From Lachnospiraceae bacterium (lineage in GTDB: Bacteria > Bacillota > Clostridia > Lachnospirales > Lachnospiraceae), in the NCBI GenBank assembly GCA_009777715.1, contig WRLH01000007.1:58388-122387 (forward strand): a stretch of DNA of 64,000 nt, read 5' to 3'. Positions 16,606-26,371 of this stretch are shown here, piece after piece. How positions within the stretch are numbered: position 1 is the first letter of the stretch; every line of letters begins with the position of its first letter. Both the position numbers and the translations under genes were made by a program. The notes beneath the pieces are model-generated. The model was not told the origin of the DNA, searched no databases, and saw only the letters and a program-made list of their open reading frames with translations.

Positions 16606-17984
16606 ATCCTCTCAATCATTAAGGGATCCCAGACAATTGTAAATCCGGCTGCTTTTAATTTTTCACAAAAATCTAGGCTTATTTTCACGAAATCGGCACT
16701 TTCACCTAATGAAGCTCGCCAGTCAAAACGGCCAGTCTGCTTATTCTCTAAATATTTATACCCGGTTGCTTCCGCAAAAATTTTAACAGCTAAGGGCGAT
16801 ATTTTCATGACCCGGATATCAATGGCATGAGCTTCCTGGCAAAGCATTGCCCGGTGCATATATCCGCTATATTCTTTTCTAAGGCCGCCATAAAGCAAAG
16901 TGCCGTCAGGCAAATAAATACCACCTGTTATTTTATTATGCTTAAGAAGCTTTCCCCCGACCGCGCCAACCTCCGGACGCTGGCTAAATATATCAGGCGC
17001 ATATTCAACCCGGTAAAAACCAAGATGTTTCGTATGATGGACCACGCCATCATAACCGCGTTTAAGGATAAAATCCGTAACGGCCCTTCTGCCGGCTTCA
17101 TAAGCATAGTGCTTGCTCCCGGGATTCTCCGCCGTTGAGCCTGCGTGGCAGCGCCAATGATATAATACTTTGTCAATATGAATGACAGGCGGCGTTGTGC
17201 CAAGCATATCAATAGCCCTTAAGATTAGATCATAATCCTGCGCCCCATCAAAAGCTGGCCGAAACCCAAGCGTTTTGATTAGGTCGCGGCGCATGACTAG
17301 GAAATGGCAGATATAATTATTCGACAAAATTAAATCTAAATTTAATTTTGGCTTGCGGTGATGGTCATAGAACTTAAGATTATCGCTGAATTTGTCTTCA
17401 TCTGAATATAAAAAGCCGGGGTTAATTTTTTTCGAAATCGCGTTGTCGATTGCTTGCGCCATTTCAAAAAGGGCATCCGGGGCCAGCAAGTCATCATGGT
17501 CTAGCAGCCCAATATAATCACCCTGTGCATATTCTAAGGCGCGGTTGCTGTTTCCGGAAATGCCTTTGATTTCGGAAATGCCCTTTATTTCGGAAATGTT
17601 TTTGATTTCCTGAATCCGATAGTATTTTACCCGGTTATCCAAAGATTTAAATTCATCGGCAATGGCAGTAATTTCTTCATTTGTCCCGGCATCAGATAAA
17701 ATTAGCTCAAAATGAGGGTAGCTTTGGTTTAGGACCGACTGGACCATCGCCCGGAAATATTCGCAGCTGGGATTAAAAACCGGAACAATAATACTAAATG
17801 CCAAGCTTTTTCCCATGCTTGACGCACGCTGAACGGCCAAAGTGTCAGCGGTTGGCGGAATATAAGCGTAAAATTCTTTTTTCTTTGTACGCTCTTTAAT
17901 GGCATAAAAAGTATCTTTTATGCCATTTTTCTTTAGGTAATTAACCGTTTTTTTGATGTTGCTCAAACTGCGCATAAACGCCAC
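16602..17984 (-). CDS. GT2 glycosyltransferase with tandem linker repeat
   Basis: 460 residues. A GT2 domain (FSIIVPVFNP; LLDHDDLL; SDEDKF) spans about 55-330, followed by a shorter second region with VGAVGGKLL that resembles the end of a second GT2 domain. Near residues 125-145 there are three in-frame copies of a short EIK(N/G)IS motif, a likely slippage-prone spot. The start is GTG at 17984 or ATG at 17975; neither has a strong ribosome-binding site. It overlaps the next glycosyltransferase gene. Confidence 0.82.
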   Translation of the reverse strand: MAFMRSLSNIKKTVNYLKKNGIKDTFYAIKERTKKKEFYAYIPPTADTLAVQRASSMGKSLAFSIIVPVFNPSCEYFRAMVQSVLNQSYPHFELILSDAGTNEEITAIADEFKSLDNRVKYYRIQEIKNISEIKGISEIKGISGNSNRALEYAQGDYIGLLDHDDLLAPDALFEMAQAIDNAISKKINPGFLYSDEDKFSDNLKFYDHHRKPKLNLDLILSNNYICHFLVMRRDLIKTLGFRPAFDGAQDYDLILRAIDMLGTTPPVIHIDKVLYHWRCHAGSTAENPGSKHYAYEAGRRAVTDFILKRGYDGVVHHTKHLGFYRVEYAPDIFSQRPEVGAVGGKLLKHNKITGGIYLPDGTLLYGGLRKEYSGYMHRAMLCQEAHAIDIRVMKISPLAVKIFAEATGYKYLENKQTGRFDWRASLGESADFVKISLDFCEKLKAAGFTIVWDPLMIERI

Positions 17985-18020
17985 ATTTCGCTACAAATTT
18001 CGTTGCAAATTTCGTTGCTG

Positions 18021-19760
18021 TTACAAATTCGCTTTTACCGCTTCGGTTAAGCGTTCAACCTTTACTTTCGCATCAGCAAGGCTTTCCCCTTTGACACCCA
18101 TGTAGAACTTGATTTTCGGTTCGGTGCCGGACGGCCTTGCGCAGCACCACGAATCATTATCCAGCTCAAAATAAAGGACATTTGACTGGGGCAGGCCCGT
18201 TGGTGTTTCCGCCAAAGTCGCCATCTCGGTGATGATATCGTTTTCATAGTCGTAAAGCTTTAGCACTTTTAAATCGCCAAATTCCGTGGGGGGATTTTTG
18301 CGTAATTTGTCCATAATTTCTTGGATTTTGTGAGAGCCATCGATTCCTTTTAGGGTGATGACATATTGGGTTTCTTTGTAATAACCGTATTTCTCGTAAA
18401 GCTCAAGCATTTCATCCCAAACCGTCTTGCCGTTCGCCATGCAATAAGCTGCCACTTCACACAAGCACATCACCGCAACTACCGCATCTTTATCCCTTGC
18501 ATGAGTCCCGGCTAGGCAGCCATAACTTTCTTCAAGGCCAAAAATGTAATTAAATGTCTTATTTTCTTCGAACATCTTTATCTGCTCGCCGATATACTTA
18601 AATCCGGTTAAAACTTCGATGAATTTTATGTCATAAGCTTTGGCAATTTGAGCCGCCATATTGGTCGTCACCACCGTTGAAACCATGGCCGGGTTAGGGG
18701 GCATGGTTTTCGTCCTGCGGCGTTCGCGGAGAATATATTCGGCAATTAACATTCCCGTCATATTGCCAGTAAAGGGGATAAAATCGCCGCTTACTTTGTC
18801 GTAAGCATAAATTCCCAAGCGGTCAGCATCCGGATCAGTCGCAAGAATAATGTCAGCCTTTTTCTCTTTTGCTAATTCAAGGGCCAAAGTAAAGGCTTTC
18901 GGGTCCTCCGGATTCGGGTAGTCAACAGTCGTAAAATTGGGGTCAGGGTTTTCCTGCTCCGGCACAATATATACATTTTTGAAGCCAAGCTCGGAAAGAA
19001 TCCGGCGGACTGGGATATTGCCAGCCCCATTAAAGGGTGAGTAAACGATTTTCAGTTTATCCGCTACTTTTCCGATAATATCATGGTTGATAATCTGCTT
19101 CTTTAACTCTTCCATATAAGCATCGTCTATATCAGCACCAATAATCTGGTAAAGCCCGGCTTTTTCTGCTTCTGCTTTTGGCATTGTTTTTACATCATTA
19201 AAATCGGTGACTTTGCGGACTTCGGCGATTACGTCCTCATCGCGGGGGGATGCCATTTGCGCCCCATCTTCCCAATAAGCTTTGTAACCATTGTATTCGG
19301 GGGGATTGTGGCTGGCGGTAATGACGATTCCGGCAATACAGCCTAGCTTTCTAAGGGCAAAGGAAAGCACGGGCGTTGGCCGCAGAGTCTCAAAAACATA
19401 GGCCTTTATGCCATTGGCGTTAAGGCAAAGAGCCGCTTCATCAGCAAATTCCGGCGACATTCGCCGGGAATCATAAGCGATTGCAACACCCTTTTGCTTG
19501 ATTTCGGCGACATTGCCGTTTGCTTGGCTAATGATATAATTCGCAAGGCCCTGGGTCGCCTTTCTGACCGTAAAGGGATTAATCCGGTTCGTTCCTGCGC
19601 CGATAACGCCACGCAAACCTCCTGTCCCGAATTCAAGCTCCTTATAAAAGCGGTCTTCGATTTCTTTTTCATCGTTTTCGATGGCTTTCAGCTCAGCGCG
19701 GGTGGTTTCGTCAAAGTAAGGGGCGGTGAGCCAGTAGTTGTATTGGTCGCGGTATGTCAT
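18021..19760 (-). CDS. Phosphoglucomutase / phosphomannomutase
   Basis: 579 residues, the usual length of the PgcA-type alpha-D-phosphohexomutase. The phosphoserine loop is TASHNPPEYNGYK, the metal loop is DPDADRLGI, the sugar-binding loop is GLEESYG, and the phosphate-binding end is RPSGTEPKIKFY. It interconverts glucose-6-phosphate and glucose-1-phosphate, the feedstock of RfbA encoded downstream. Start with GGAGG. Confidence 0.93.
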   Translation of the reverse strand: MTYRDQYNYWLTAPYFDETTRAELKAIENDEKEIEDRFYKELEFGTGGLRGVIGAGTNRINPFTVRKATQGLANYIISQANGNVAEIKQKGVAIAYDSRRMSPEFADEAALCLNANGIKAYVFETLRPTPVLSFALRKLGCIAGIVITASHNPPEYNGYKAYWEDGAQMASPRDEDVIAEVRKVTDFNDVKTMPKAEAEKAGLYQIIGADIDDAYMEELKKQIINHDIIGKVADKLKIVYSPFNGAGNIPVRRILSELGFKNVYIVPEQENPDPNFTTVDYPNPEDPKAFTLALELAKEKKADIILATDPDADRLGIYAYDKVSGDFIPFTGNMTGMLIAEYILRERRRTKTMPPNPAMVSTVVTTNMAAQIAKAYDIKFIEVLTGFKYIGEQIKMFEENKTFNYIFGLEESYGCLAGTHARDKDAVVAVMCLCEVAAYCMANGKTVWDEMLELYEKYGYYKETQYVITLKGIDGSHKIQEIMDKLRKNPPTEFGDLKVLKLYDYENDIITEMATLAETPTGLPQSNVLYFELDNDSWCCARPSGTEPKIKFYMGVKGESLADAKVKVERLTEAVKANL

Positions 19761-19805
19761 GTGTACCTCCGTTTATGTTTATGATGATAAAATAATAACA
19801 CAGTT

Positions 19806-21770
19806 TTACTTTACTGCCAATGAAAAATCGCTTTTGTCCAATGAAAAATTCACATTATAGTAAGGGTCGCCCGCCAAAAGGACGTTTGACCATTTTTCGC
19901 GGAAGCGGGCAGATTCTTCATCATACCTTGCGGCTTTTTCACCGTGGTCATCAAGGCCGCGTGACTTTGATTCATAATGGAAAAGCTCGGCAAAGGGCGT
20001 AAAAATATTAAGGCAGCCCTTTTCGCGCAGTTTAAGGCAAAAATCAACGTCATTCAAAGAGATGGCAAAGCTTTCATCAAGACCGCCGACTTCTTCAAAC
20101 AGGCTTTTTTTCACCATCAAGCAAGCCCCGGTGACCGCGGAGACATTTTGGGCATAACAAAGGCGGCCCATGTAGCCTAGGTTTTCACGGTGCTGCTTGT
20201 AATGGGAGTGGCCAGCAGTACGGTGGGCGCCCAATCCCAAGACGACCCCGGCGTGTTGGATTGTTTTGTCAGCATAATAAAGCTTGCCGCCAACAGCCCC
20301 GACATCTTCACGCTGGGCGTACATCAATAGCTCCTCAAGCCAATTAATGCGGATAACTTCCATGTCATTATTAAGAAGCAGGATAAAATCACCCTCGGCT
20401 TTTGAAACGCCAAAATTATTGATTGCCGAATAATTAAAGCCCGCCTTTTTTTCCGGATATTCAAAAATACGGATTTGGGGATTGGCTTTAAGTTCTTGAT
20501 AATAAGCGGTGATTTCGGCGGTTTTGCTATTATTTTCGACAATGATAATCTCATAATTATTGTAGGTCGATTTTTCGATGATTGAATCAATCAGGCGGCG
20601 CAGGTCGTCCCTGTGGTCTTTATTCGCAATGATAAGTGAAATTTTGGGCGTTCCGATAATCTGGTAAGCGATTTTAAAAATAATTTCATAAGCCCTGGTA
20701 CTGGAAATACGGAAATTTTCAAAACCCTTTACGCGAAGATGGTCGGCTACTGCTCCCTTTGCCGCCGCAATGGCATAAGGCTTGACACTAATATCCGAAG
20801 CCGCGCTCATGCGGTGGGAACGCCAGTAGTATAAAATCTGCGGGACATGGACAATCTTTTTTGCCCTGTTTGTCAAGCGTAAAATCATGTCATGGTCTTG
20901 GCTTCCGTCAAATTTCGGACGGAAAAGCTCATCTCCCTCAAGAAGATGGCGGGAAAAAACGCTAAAATGGCAGATATAATTGTTAGCGCGGAGATTGTCA
21001 ATTGCAAAATCCGGTTTAAAATGGAGCGTAATCATTTTATCCACTTTTCCCCGGTGGAAAGTTGCTTCGTCACAGTAGATATAGTCAGCATTTTGCTCAT
21101 TGATGGCCGTAACATATGCGAATAATGCCGCTGGGTGCAAGATATCGTCATGGTCAAGCAAACCAATATATTCACCTGTCGCCAGCGAAAGGCATTGGTT
21201 GGTATTGCCGGAAATGCCCTCATTTTGCGCCAGCTTTTTGTAAATAATCCGGTCGTCTTCAAGCGAAAACTTCCGGCAGATTTTTTCGGCAGCGCGGTTT
21301 TTTTCATCAGAGCCATCCGCAAGGCAAAGCTCCCAATTCGCGTAGGTCTGGTTACGCACGGAGTTAATCATCTCATTAAGAAAGCGGGACGGAGTATTGT
21401 AAAGGGGGACAAGAAGACTGATTTTGGGCATTTGGGGAAACTTAAATTCGATTTGCCGTTTTCTTTCCCCTAAATCCGGAAAGCTCAAAGTGCCGTACTG
21501 CTTCATTGCTCTTTTTTCGTGGGCTTTATGACGGATTTTGGCGATTAGGCCGCGGAAACTGCCAGTATTTTTTATCCTGGTAATTTGGCGGGTAAAAAAA
21601 TGAATGATTTTGCGGAAAGGCGCGGACAATTTCCAGAACGAACTATTCTTAATCCGCTCAAGCTTAAAAGTTAAGTCGTCATTTAATGCCTCTAAATCAG
21701 CGACTTTATCCGCTAATTCTGTGCATTTTTTGCTTTGCTCTTCATAGATTTTCTGAAGGTTGTCATTCAT
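19806..21770 (-). CDS. Double-domain GT2 glycosyltransferase
   Basis: 654 residues. An N-terminal coiled coil ends in the SSFWKLSAPFRK motif common in polymer glycosyltransferases. The first GT2 domain lies at about 110-330 (ISLLVPLYNT, LLDHDDIL), and the second at about 375-610 (ISLIIANKDH, LLNNDMEV, VGAVGGKLYY, NDVDFCLKL). Two catalytic domains suggest a polymerising or bifunctional enzyme. The coiled coil may tether it to partner enzymes. Start with AAGGA. Confidence 0.88.
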   Translation of the reverse strand: MNDNLQKIYEEQSKKCTELADKVADLEALNDDLTFKLERIKNSSFWKLSAPFRKIIHFFTRQITRIKNTGSFRGLIAKIRHKAHEKRAMKQYGTLSFPDLGERKRQIEFKFPQMPKISLLVPLYNTPSRFLNEMINSVRNQTYANWELCLADGSDEKNRAAEKICRKFSLEDDRIIYKKLAQNEGISGNTNQCLSLATGEYIGLLDHDDILHPAALFAYVTAINEQNADYIYCDEATFHRGKVDKMITLHFKPDFAIDNLRANNYICHFSVFSRHLLEGDELFRPKFDGSQDHDMILRLTNRAKKIVHVPQILYYWRSHRMSAASDISVKPYAIAAAKGAVADHLRVKGFENFRISSTRAYEIIFKIAYQIIGTPKISLIIANKDHRDDLRRLIDSIIEKSTYNNYEIIIVENNSKTAEITAYYQELKANPQIRIFEYPEKKAGFNYSAINNFGVSKAEGDFILLLNNDMEVIRINWLEELLMYAQREDVGAVGGKLYYADKTIQHAGVVLGLGAHRTAGHSHYKQHRENLGYMGRLCYAQNVSAVTGACLMVKKSLFEEVGGLDESFAISLNDVDFCLKLREKGCLNIFTPFAELFHYESKSRGLDDHGEKAARYDEESARFREKWSNVLLAGDPYYNVNFSLDKSDFSLAVK

Positions 21771-21787
21771 ATTTTTGTCCTTATTAG

Positions 21788-21811
21788 ATTGCGGGTCAAG
21801 CCCGCAATGAC
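21788..21811. repeat. REP-like hairpin ATTGCGGG/CCCGCAAT
   Basis: Palindromic unit GATTGCGGGTCAAGCCCGCAA followed by TGAC, in the gap downstream of the gene starting at 23975 and upstream of the gene starting at 21770. It belongs to a small family with copies at 21862-21888 and 26984-27043. Confidence 0.75.
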
Positions 21812-21861
21812 AGCTTCTTAATCGTCATTGCAACTCTGGACCACACTACCAGCATTTAATA

Positions 21862-21888
21862 GTCATTGCGGCTTCGAGCCGCAATCCC
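21862..21888. repeat. REP-like hairpin, second copy
   Basis: GTCATTGCGGCTTCGAGCCGC followed by AATCCC. It is the same family as 21788-21811 in inverted orientation, with compensating stem changes, and it touches the stop codon of the methyltransferase-kinase gene. The pair may act as a transcript 3'-end stabiliser. Confidence 0.75.
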
Positions 21889-23975
21889 TATCTTGGCAGG
21901 ATCGCAACTTCCAGCTGCATTTCCAAGCGGTTACTATGCTCTTCCAAACCTTTGAGTGATATATAAAAGTTAGGGTCATCACCCTTGAATAAATAACAGT
22001 TGTTATTTATCTTCTCCCCATTCGCTTTAAGATACTTTCTCGTAATGGGCTTTTCCTTACCATTCCATTTCAAACTGCGGACCATAACCACGCAAGCCAT
22101 ATCAGCCGGGTCAAGGCGCAGTTTTAAAGTATTGCGCGGAATAGTTATGTCAACCAAAACATCATTTTCATTTTGGTAAGCGTCCATTAAATGGACAGAC
22201 TCTTTTTCCGAAAAACCCTCCCCATAGTCAAAGAACACTTGAACCTTGCGGCCAGGGAATCTTTTTAAGTAAGGCAAAACTAGTTGCTTCGGATCAACTC
22301 CGATTAAGCCAAGCCTAGCCCGTATTTCGGCTAGTGATCTGCGTCCCCCAGAGACCAAATCGTGAAATTCACGCTCGTTTTTCTGATATGTCTCAACTTC
22401 CTCATAGCTAATTCGCCATCTCCTCAAAAATAATTCGGCGTTTGCTTTTTTCTTCCGTGATTCGTCCTCTAATAAATAGCAGTATAAGGCGCGGTAAGCC
22501 GGCTGTTCCCCGTAGTTTTCCGCCAAAAGCATCCATTCATAATCAATCAGCGTCCACTTGCCTTGATTATCATTGTCAAGGATGATGTTCGAAAAAATAA
22601 AATCATGATTTACTATGAGCGGGTGACCTAACAGGACTACCTCTGGCGATTTACCCGGTACATTTGCCAAATCCCGGAATTTCTCCACCAGATCATAAAA
22701 TAAATCTTCATCTTCATTCTTAAGGCATTCATCAAGCTGTTCCGTCAAAGTTTTGCCGTTTAAAAATTCAAACTCGGCACTTTTCCCGTCTGCTGCCAGC
22801 CAGCATTTGTTAATGACCAGATCTGTATCTTCATATTGCTTTAATAACAGGTGATATGTTTCAACCATTTTCTTGGTGTGGGCTTCGGCTTCGGGGGTGA
22901 GAGGCACTTTTCTGACAATGGGCGGGCCAAGGTCATTGCCTTTAGTTATTTCCGTCCTGATTTGATATTCCAAAGCGCGGTCATTAGAATAACGCAAGTA
23001 GGCTGTTTCAGTATCTTTTCCGGTATAAACAAAAAACGAATTGCTAAACAGGGGAAACAAGCCATCGGCAATAATGCTATCGAAAGCAATTTTTTCATTA
23101 AATAATTCCATCCGGTGGCGGTCAAAATTGCGGTCATTATCGTATAACTCACCGATCGCCGGAAGCCGGGCTTCGGAAAATAAGGTGGTCATAAATTTGT
23201 AATCAGGATAAGGGTAATAAAAATTATACTCGCCTATTCCGGCCGCTTCCAGCATTTTTTCTAAATGCGGGCGGGTAAAAGTGCGGGCATTACCGCCATC
23301 AGGATAATCCTCAAGGCCGCTAAAAAATGTGCCAAGATGGTCTTCGGGACAGCCTGCCCAGTATTTTAAGCCAAAACGGTTCTCAATCGCGATTGCGATA
23401 TGCCCGTCAGCCGTTAAGTGGCGTTTGGCTATCTTTAGCATTTCAATGTAAGGGTCAAAATCGTCTTTGCCATCGTCCAAAGCTGATGCTTTTGCTGGCA
23501 TATCAAGATAAAGGCAACAGTATTCAAAAACGCCAACAAACAGGATAAAATCAAAGTCAGCCGTCAAACGGGGTTCGATATCTTTAAAGTTGCCAAGGTA
23601 AATGGTGATATTGTCATGCTCCTCATTGCGATAGGCATTGATTAAGCTGCGGGCTTCCGACAAGTCAACGCAAACGACTTGTCCGGCTTTTTCGGCAAGG
23701 ATTCCGGTGATTGCCCCGCAACCTGAGCCGATTTCAAGGACTTTATGGCTTTTATTAATCGGAAGCCATTCAACGATGTTTTGGCGCAGATGGGAAAGAT
23801 GGTAAAGGAAGGCCCAGTCGTTTGCGATTTCGATGATGTCGTGATAGTAAAAAGCGGAATTTTTCCTGACCACGTGAAGGATATCCTCTTCAATCGCGCC
23901 GTCAGTATAGAGGTCTTCGCCGCAGTGGTTGTTATAATCGAGTTTTACTTTGCCGATGTAGTTGATTCTGTTCAT
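21888..23975 (-). CDS. WbdD-like methyltransferase-kinase fusion
   Basis: 695 residues. A class I SAM methyltransferase (VLEIGSGCGAITGIL at about 78-95, VCVDLSE) fills the N-terminal third. The middle and C-terminal part resembles an aminoglycoside-phosphotransferase-type kinase: EFLNGKTL, then a catalytic loop NHDFIFSN with H457/D458, and LIDYEWML near 478. E. coli WbdD has the same MTase-kinase order and caps O-antigen chains, fixing length and marking them for Wzt. Beside wzt/wzm the same role is likely. The function is inferred from motifs and context only. Start with GGGAGGA. Confidence 0.7.
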   Translation of the reverse strand: MNRINYIGKVKLDYNNHCGEDLYTDGAIEEDILHVVRKNSAFYYHDIIEIANDWAFLYHLSHLRQNIVEWLPINKSHKVLEIGSGCGAITGILAEKAGQVVCVDLSEARSLINAYRNEEHDNITIYLGNFKDIEPRLTADFDFILFVGVFEYCCLYLDMPAKASALDDGKDDFDPYIEMLKIAKRHLTADGHIAIAIENRFGLKYWAGCPEDHLGTFFSGLEDYPDGGNARTFTRPHLEKMLEAAGIGEYNFYYPYPDYKFMTTLFSEARLPAIGELYDNDRNFDRHRMELFNEKIAFDSIIADGLFPLFSNSFFVYTGKDTETAYLRYSNDRALEYQIRTEITKGNDLGPPIVRKVPLTPEAEAHTKKMVETYHLLLKQYEDTDLVINKCWLAADGKSAEFEFLNGKTLTEQLDECLKNEDEDLFYDLVEKFRDLANVPGKSPEVVLLGHPLIVNHDFIFSNIILDNDNQGKWTLIDYEWMLLAENYGEQPAYRALYCYLLEDESRKKKANAELFLRRWRISYEEVETYQKNEREFHDLVSGGRRSLAEIRARLGLIGVDPKQLVLPYLKRFPGRKVQVFFDYGEGFSEKESVHLMDAYQNENDVLVDITIPRNTLKLRLDPADMACVVMVRSLKWNGKEKPITRKYLKANGEKINNNCYLFKGDDPNFYISLKGLEEHSNRLEMQLEVAILPR

Positions 23976-23999
23976 TTCGTCCTCCCTGGTTTTTTGAAT

Positions 24000-24141
24000 G
24001 AGTGCTTGGAGATATTAATTCCACGCTGGGGCCCGCTTTCGCTCCATGAGAGAGCGTTGCGCTACATAAGCTCTCACAAAACGAGAGCTAAGTAGCGACG
24101 TCTCTCAAGGGCCCGCTTTGGAATTATATCTCCCGGCACTC
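24000..24141 (+). repeat. Structured hairpin element, copy A
   Basis: A 142-bp near-complete inverted repeat with internal structure. Stems in order: GAGTGC/GCACTC, GGAGATAT/ATATCTCC, AATTCCA/TGGAATT, GGGCCC/GGGCCC, GAGAGA..CGT/ACG..TCTCTC, GCTAC/GTAGC, and AGCTCTC/GAGAGCT capped by ACAAAAC. Conserved unpaired parts are CGCTTTCGCTC after GGGCCC and TGC opposite a single G. The same architecture with different stem sequences occurs at 48277-48410 and, on the other strand, at 43925-44070. It sits between two minus-strand genes. Confidence 0.85.
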
Positions 24142-24162
24142 AAAATACACGCACACTCAATT

Positions 24163-25359
24163 TCAAATAATCAAAATCTCTGACCCTGGGTCAAAATAAC
24201 CCACCGTATCTTTATCCGAAATACACGTAATCGTCAAAACATCATAAAGCCGATGATAAACCTTAAAATCATCACGCTCAAACCCGGTCACGCCAAGCGA
24301 AAGCAGATAATCGCCGCCTTGCAGGTTCATTTCCTGGGTAAAACTAATGTTTTTGACCGACCCGGCACTAACGGTGTCAAAAAATGCTTTCTCCACCATC
24401 GTATTAGTCCCGGTAATCTCCGTCCCTTTGCTGTCCTTTATCGTAAATGCAAATATCGGCGCTTTTACCTCAACGTTAAAGCGGACGCGCATATGGACAT
24501 TAAAGCGTTGCCCTTTAATAATCGCATTAACTTTCGTATTATTTTCTTCCGTAATATAATAATCCATAATCACGGCCTCTTTTGTGCCATACTCCTGCAA
24601 ATCCGGATTTTCCATTTCATATTGGCCAACAAGAACGCGCTTATAGGCATCAATCATCTCTTTTGGGCTGCCCTCGTCTAGCTTTTCACCTTGATTCATT
24701 AAAATAACGCGGTCACAATATTTGGCAATGCTGCTTAAGTCATGGCTGACAAAAATAATGGTTTTGCCCATTTTTTTAAACTCTTCGAATTTTTGATAGC
24801 ATTTTGTCTGGAAAAAAACATCACCGACCGAAAGAGCTTCATCAACAATGAGGATTTCCGGTTCAATATTAATCGCAACCGCAAAAGCTAAACGGATAAA
24901 CATTCCGCTTGAATAGGTTTTGACTGGCTGCTTGACATAATCGCCGATATCGGCAAAAGTAAGGATTGCATCAAGCTTTGCCGCAATTTCTTTTTCCGAG
25001 TAGCCCATCATTGTGCCATTTAGGTAGATGTTCTCAATGCCATTATATTCCATATTAAAGCCAGCCCCAAGCTCAAGCAGGGCGGAAATACGGCCGCTTA
25101 CATTTGCCTCGCCCCTAGTCGGGCTTAAAACCCCGGTGATTATCTTTAAGATGGTGGATTTCCCTGCGCCATTCGCCCCGATAATGCCAATTGTTTCGCC
25201 TTGATGAATCACCAAATCAACGCCCTTTAAAGCATAATGCTCTTTAAAGCTCCGGCGTTTTAAGCCGACAGCATCCAAAAGGCGGTCAGAGGGGCGTTCA
25301 TAAAGCTTATAGATTTTTTCGAGGCCTTTAAGTTCAATGGCAATTGGCGTATCGGTCAT
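24163..25359 (-). CDS. Polysaccharide ABC exporter ATPase (Wzt-like)
   Basis: 398 residues. The ATPase domain has GANGAGKST (61-69), a YSSGMFIRLAFA signature, ILIVDEALSVGD Walker B, and the LELGAGFNMEYNGIENI segment typical of polysaccharide exporters (TagH/Wzt). The last 130 residues form a beta-rich extension resembling the Wzt C-terminal domain, which in E. coli recognises the modified chain end. Together with the upstream permease gene it exports the completed glycan. The presence of the domain beside a WbdD-like gene supports terminal-modification-dependent export. Confidence 0.9.
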   Translation of the reverse strand: MTDTPIAIELKGLEKIYKLYERPSDRLLDAVGLKRRSFKEHYALKGVDLVIHQGETIGIIGANGAGKSTILKIITGVLSPTRGEANVSGRISALLELGAGFNMEYNGIENIYLNGTMMGYSEKEIAAKLDAILTFADIGDYVKQPVKTYSSGMFIRLAFAVAINIEPEILIVDEALSVGDVFFQTKCYQKFEEFKKMGKTIIFVSHDLSSIAKYCDRVILMNQGEKLDEGSPKEMIDAYKRVLVGQYEMENPDLQEYGTKEAVIMDYYITEENNTKVNAIIKGQRFNVHMRVRFNVEVKAPIFAFTIKDSKGTEITGTNTMVEKAFFDTVSAGSVKNISFTQEMNLQGGDYLLSLGVTGFERDDFKVYHRLYDVLTITCISDKDTVGYFDPGSEILII

Positions 25360-25368
25360 GGGACATCC

Positions 25369-26364
25369 TTATAATACGTCCGCAAAATGCGGGCGTAAAC
25401 GTTTAAATATCAAAGAGCCAAAACAAAACATCATCACGGTGACAATCCAAAAATAAGTTGAAGAATAAAAATGCTCAAAAAACCACAGTTCCCCATATAT
25501 TGAGTTGCGGAAACCCTCAACAATATAGACCATCGGGTTTAGCTTGAAAATTGGTTTAATTGTGTCCGGCACCATCGAAATATCCCAAAGGATTGGGGTC
25601 GCCCACATTCCAACCTGCAAAAGAATGGCAATTATTTGGGATAAATCTTTGAAAAAAACAACCACCGCGCAGGTCAGGTAACTTGTCGCAAGGACAAAAG
25701 CAAAGGCGCAAAAGCTATAATAAATAAGCTGCAAGGTATAAAAAGTGGGATAATACCCATAACCCGATGACAAGAAAATGAGGATCAGCATAAAAAAGAG
25801 ATGGATAAAAGTAGCCGCGATTAACTTGATAATCGGCAAAATGCTGATATTAAAAACCACTTTTTTGACAAGATAATTGTATTCAATAAGGGCTTGCGTC
25901 CCATTTACCAGCATTTCCTGAAAATAAAACCACGGCACTAGACCGCTGGTCAAAAACAGCACATAAGGGACTTCTATCCCGCTGGCAAGAAGCTGGCTTC
26001 TGGTATTAAAGACTTTATCAAAAACAATAAAATACATTACCACCAAAACGATGGGCTGGATCAGCCCCCACACAAAACCAAAATAAGACCCCGCATAACG
26101 TTTCTTAAAATCATTTTTTGCCAGTTTCCAGATCATCTTGCGGCGGGGAAACAGTTCCTTTGGCAAAACTGTCAACCGATCATAATAAATGCCAAAAATC
26201 ATGGCCGCAAAGAAAAGCAAAAGGCAAGCGCAGATTTTTTTTAATCTTTCGGTCGCCGGATCGGCAAGCGGATTTACATGAAATAAAATAACACCTGCTA
26301 TTATTGCGCAGACAACAACAAACAGGGCTATTTTTAACCATTTTTTGGTTTTTGCTTTTCCCAT
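25369..26364 (-). CDS. Polysaccharide ABC exporter permease (Wzm/TagG-like)
   Basis: 331 residues. Two N-terminal helices precede a typical ABC-2 permease: KNDFKKRYAGSYFGFVWGLIQPIVLVV, then five to six helices with PILWDISMVPDTIKPIFKLNPMVYIVEGFR. The start at 26364 has GAGGTGG 3 bp away and removes an implausible overlap with rfbC. It forms the membrane channel with the Wzt-like ATPase. Confidence 0.88.
   Translation of the reverse strand: MGKAKTKKWLKIALFVVVCAIIAGVILFHVNPLADPATERLKKICACLLLFFAAMIFGIYYDRLTVLPKELFPRRKMIWKLAKNDFKKRYAGSYFGFVWGLIQPIVLVVMYFIVFDKVFNTRSQLLASGIEVPYVLFLTSGLVPWFYFQEMLVNGTQALIEYNYLVKKVVFNISILPIIKLIAATFIHLFFMLILIFLSSGYGYYPTFYTLQLIYYSFCAFAFVLATSYLTCAVVVFFKDLSQIIAILLQVGMWATPILWDISMVPDTIKPIFKLNPMVYIVEGFRNSIYGELWFFEHFYSSTYFWIVTVMMFCFGSLIFKRLRPHFADVL
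26287..26302. repeat. 16-bp palindrome, one-mismatch copy
   Basis: AATAACACCTGCTATT, one base from the palindrome AATAACACCTGTTATT, inside the permease N-terminal helix coding region. Confidence 0.6.
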
Positions 26365-26371
26365 TTCCACC

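Noticed and set aside
16602..17984. Truncated double-domain glycosyltransferase (pseudogene)
   Set aside because: The C-terminal part looks conserved and the gene is coupled to the next; nothing shows a frameshift.
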